From Synergistales bacterium (lineage in GTDB: Bacteria; Synergistota; Synergistia; Synergistales; 79-D21), in NCBI GenBank assembly GCA_015657435.1, contig JADLKH010000004.1:232382-238926 (forward strand): a stretch of DNA of 6,545 nt. Reading direction: 5' to 3'. Below, piece after piece: positions 5,713 to 6,545 of this stretch; position 1 is the first letter of the stretch, and each line of letters opens with the position of its first letter. The position numbers were made by a program, and so were the translations under genes. The notes under the pieces are model-generated. The model was not told where the DNA came from. It worked only from the letters and a program-made list of their open reading frames with translations, and searched no databases.

Positions 5713-6545
5713 TCACCGCATCAGCGCCCTGACAAGGCCGAGACTCAGTTCCGGGATAAACGTCAGAAGCATCAGGTCGAGCATCATGACGAGGATCAGG
5801 GGCATGGCCCGCCTGCTGATGTCCCCGATCTTCTCGCCGGAAACCGCCGAGGCGACGAAAAGGTTCGCTCCGTAGGGCGGGGTGACGAAACCGATGGCGA
5901 GGGCCACGGTCATGAAGAGGCCGAAATGGATCGGGTCCACTCCGATCTTCGTCATGACCGGCAGGAAGATCGGCGTCAGAACGATCATCGAGGAGATGTT
6001 GTCCACGAAGCATCCCACCACCAGGAGCATCGCGTTGATGAGAAGCAGGATCACGACGGGCGAACTCGAGACCGAGATGATCCAGTTCCCGATTTTGAGG
6101 GGAATCTGCTCCATCGTCAGGAAGGTTGCGAAGGAGATGGACAGGCCCAGAATGAACGAGGTGGCCCCGTTGATGATGAGGGTGTCCATGAAGGCGGCCC
6201 GGGTTGTGCGGAAATCGAGCTCCCTGTAGATGAATTTCCCGACGAAAAGGGCATAGACGCACCCGACGACGGCGGCCTCCGTCGGGGTGAAAATGCCCCC
6301 GTAGATCCCGCCGAGGATGATGACGGGAACCATAAGGGCCCAGATCGCCTCGCGGAAACTCTTCCATACATGGGCGAGACTGAAGGGGATCTCCGATTTG
6401 GGGAAGTTTTCCCTTTTCGCCGTGAAATAGGAAACGAGCATCAGGGAGAGCCCGATGAGGATTCCCGGAACGATCCCGGCGATGAACAGTTCGCCGACCG
6501 ACGCTCCCGCGATGACGCAATAAATGACGAAGGGGATCGACGGGG
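5713..6545 (-). CDS. dctM: TRAP transporter large permease subunit, DctM type (N-terminus cut by window edge)
   Basis: Large membrane subunit of a tripartite ATP-independent periplasmic transporter, which couples sodium (or proton) influx to uptake of a carboxylate-type solute delivered by a DctP binding protein. 276 residues are visible, from an incomplete codon at the right edge; the family has about 425, so roughly the first 150 are missing. Diagnostic blocks, counted from the first whole codon, are SIPFVIY (2-8), IAGIVPGILIGL (about 21-32), FTPTEAA (85-91), MEQIP (144-148), CFVDN (178-182) with the conserved Asp, and GFVTPPYGANLF (218-229). Long hydrophobic helices fill the rest. The small subunit DctQ and the binding protein DctP are not in view and would be expected to the right. 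The stop is 26 nt before the amidohydrolase start and nothing between them looks like a terminator, so both are probably on one transcript. Confidence 0.95.
   Translation of the reverse strand, partial: PSIPFVIYCVIAGASVGELFIAGIVPGILIGLSLMLVSYFTAKRENFPKSEIPFSLAHVWKSFREAIWALMVPVIILGGIYGGIFTPTEAAVVGCVYALFVGKFIYRELDFRTTRAAFMDTLIINGATSFILGLSISFATFLTMEQIPLKIGNWIISVSSSPVVILLLINAMLLVVGCFVDNISSMIVLTPIFLPVMTKIGVDPIHFGLFMTVALAIGFVTPPYGANLFVASAVSGEKIGDISRRAMPLILVMMLDLMLLTFIPELSLGLVRALMR

Noticed and set aside
4091..5875. A 594-codon open frame on the plus strand opposite the hydrolase and part of dctM
   Set aside because: It is the antisense shadow of a GC-rich gene; its translation has no recognisable domains and is rich in Arg, Gly, Asp and Val, while the minus strand has clear family motifs throughout.
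5687..6520. Upstream extension of the hydrolase frame that would make an 805-residue fusion protein
   Set aside because: The extension overlaps dctM in another frame and its translation is Arg/His/Pro-rich noise; the hydrolase domain starts at its own ATG at 5686.

Overview
The window is a GC-rich, bacterial, tightly packed stretch in which every convincing gene lies on the minus strand, so transcription runs from position 6545 towards 1. The Sec signal peptide without a lipobox on the solute-binding protein, together with a TRAP transporter, points to a Gram-negative (diderm) host. Paired TRAP and Liv systems next to catabolic enzymes are familiar from Desulfobacterota/Deltaproteobacteria, Synergistota and Alphaproteobacteria. 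The sequence alone does not let me choose between these.

There are two transcription units. Unit 1 (6545 to about 4010) enters the window inside a TRAP transporter large subunit (DctM type). A complete 527-residue YtcJ-like metal-dependent amidohydrolase follows 26 nt later, and the unit closes at a strong intrinsic terminator (4010-4047). Unit 2 (about 3930 to 1 and beyond) starts after a 325-nt intergenic region. It encodes a short-chain dehydrogenase/reductase, then a periplasmic branched-chain-amino-acid-type binding protein (LivK family, UUG start), permease LivH and permease LivM. LivM runs off the left edge; the ATPases LivG and LivF are expected beyond it.

Each unit therefore pairs an importer with an enzyme: a TRAP secondary carrier with a cytoplasmic hydrolase, and a Liv ABC importer with an NAD(P)-dependent oxidoreductase. 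A reasonable inference is uptake and first-step catabolism of small carboxylates, amides or amino-acid-like compounds. The real ligands cannot be read from the sequence.

The most curious part is 3829-3930, just upstream of the dehydrogenase. It holds a possible promoter, a perfect 10-bp inverted repeat, a 14-codon frame rich in Val/Leu/Ile whose AUG sits in the loop of that repeat, and a weak AU hairpin followed by seven U. This may be a leader-peptide or operator control region for the Liv operon, but the evidence is only suggestive. A second notable structure is a perfect 13-bp hairpin between livK and livH. Apart from these, the window looks like ordinary transport and catabolism genes; I see no mobile element, CRISPR array, RNA gene or defence system.
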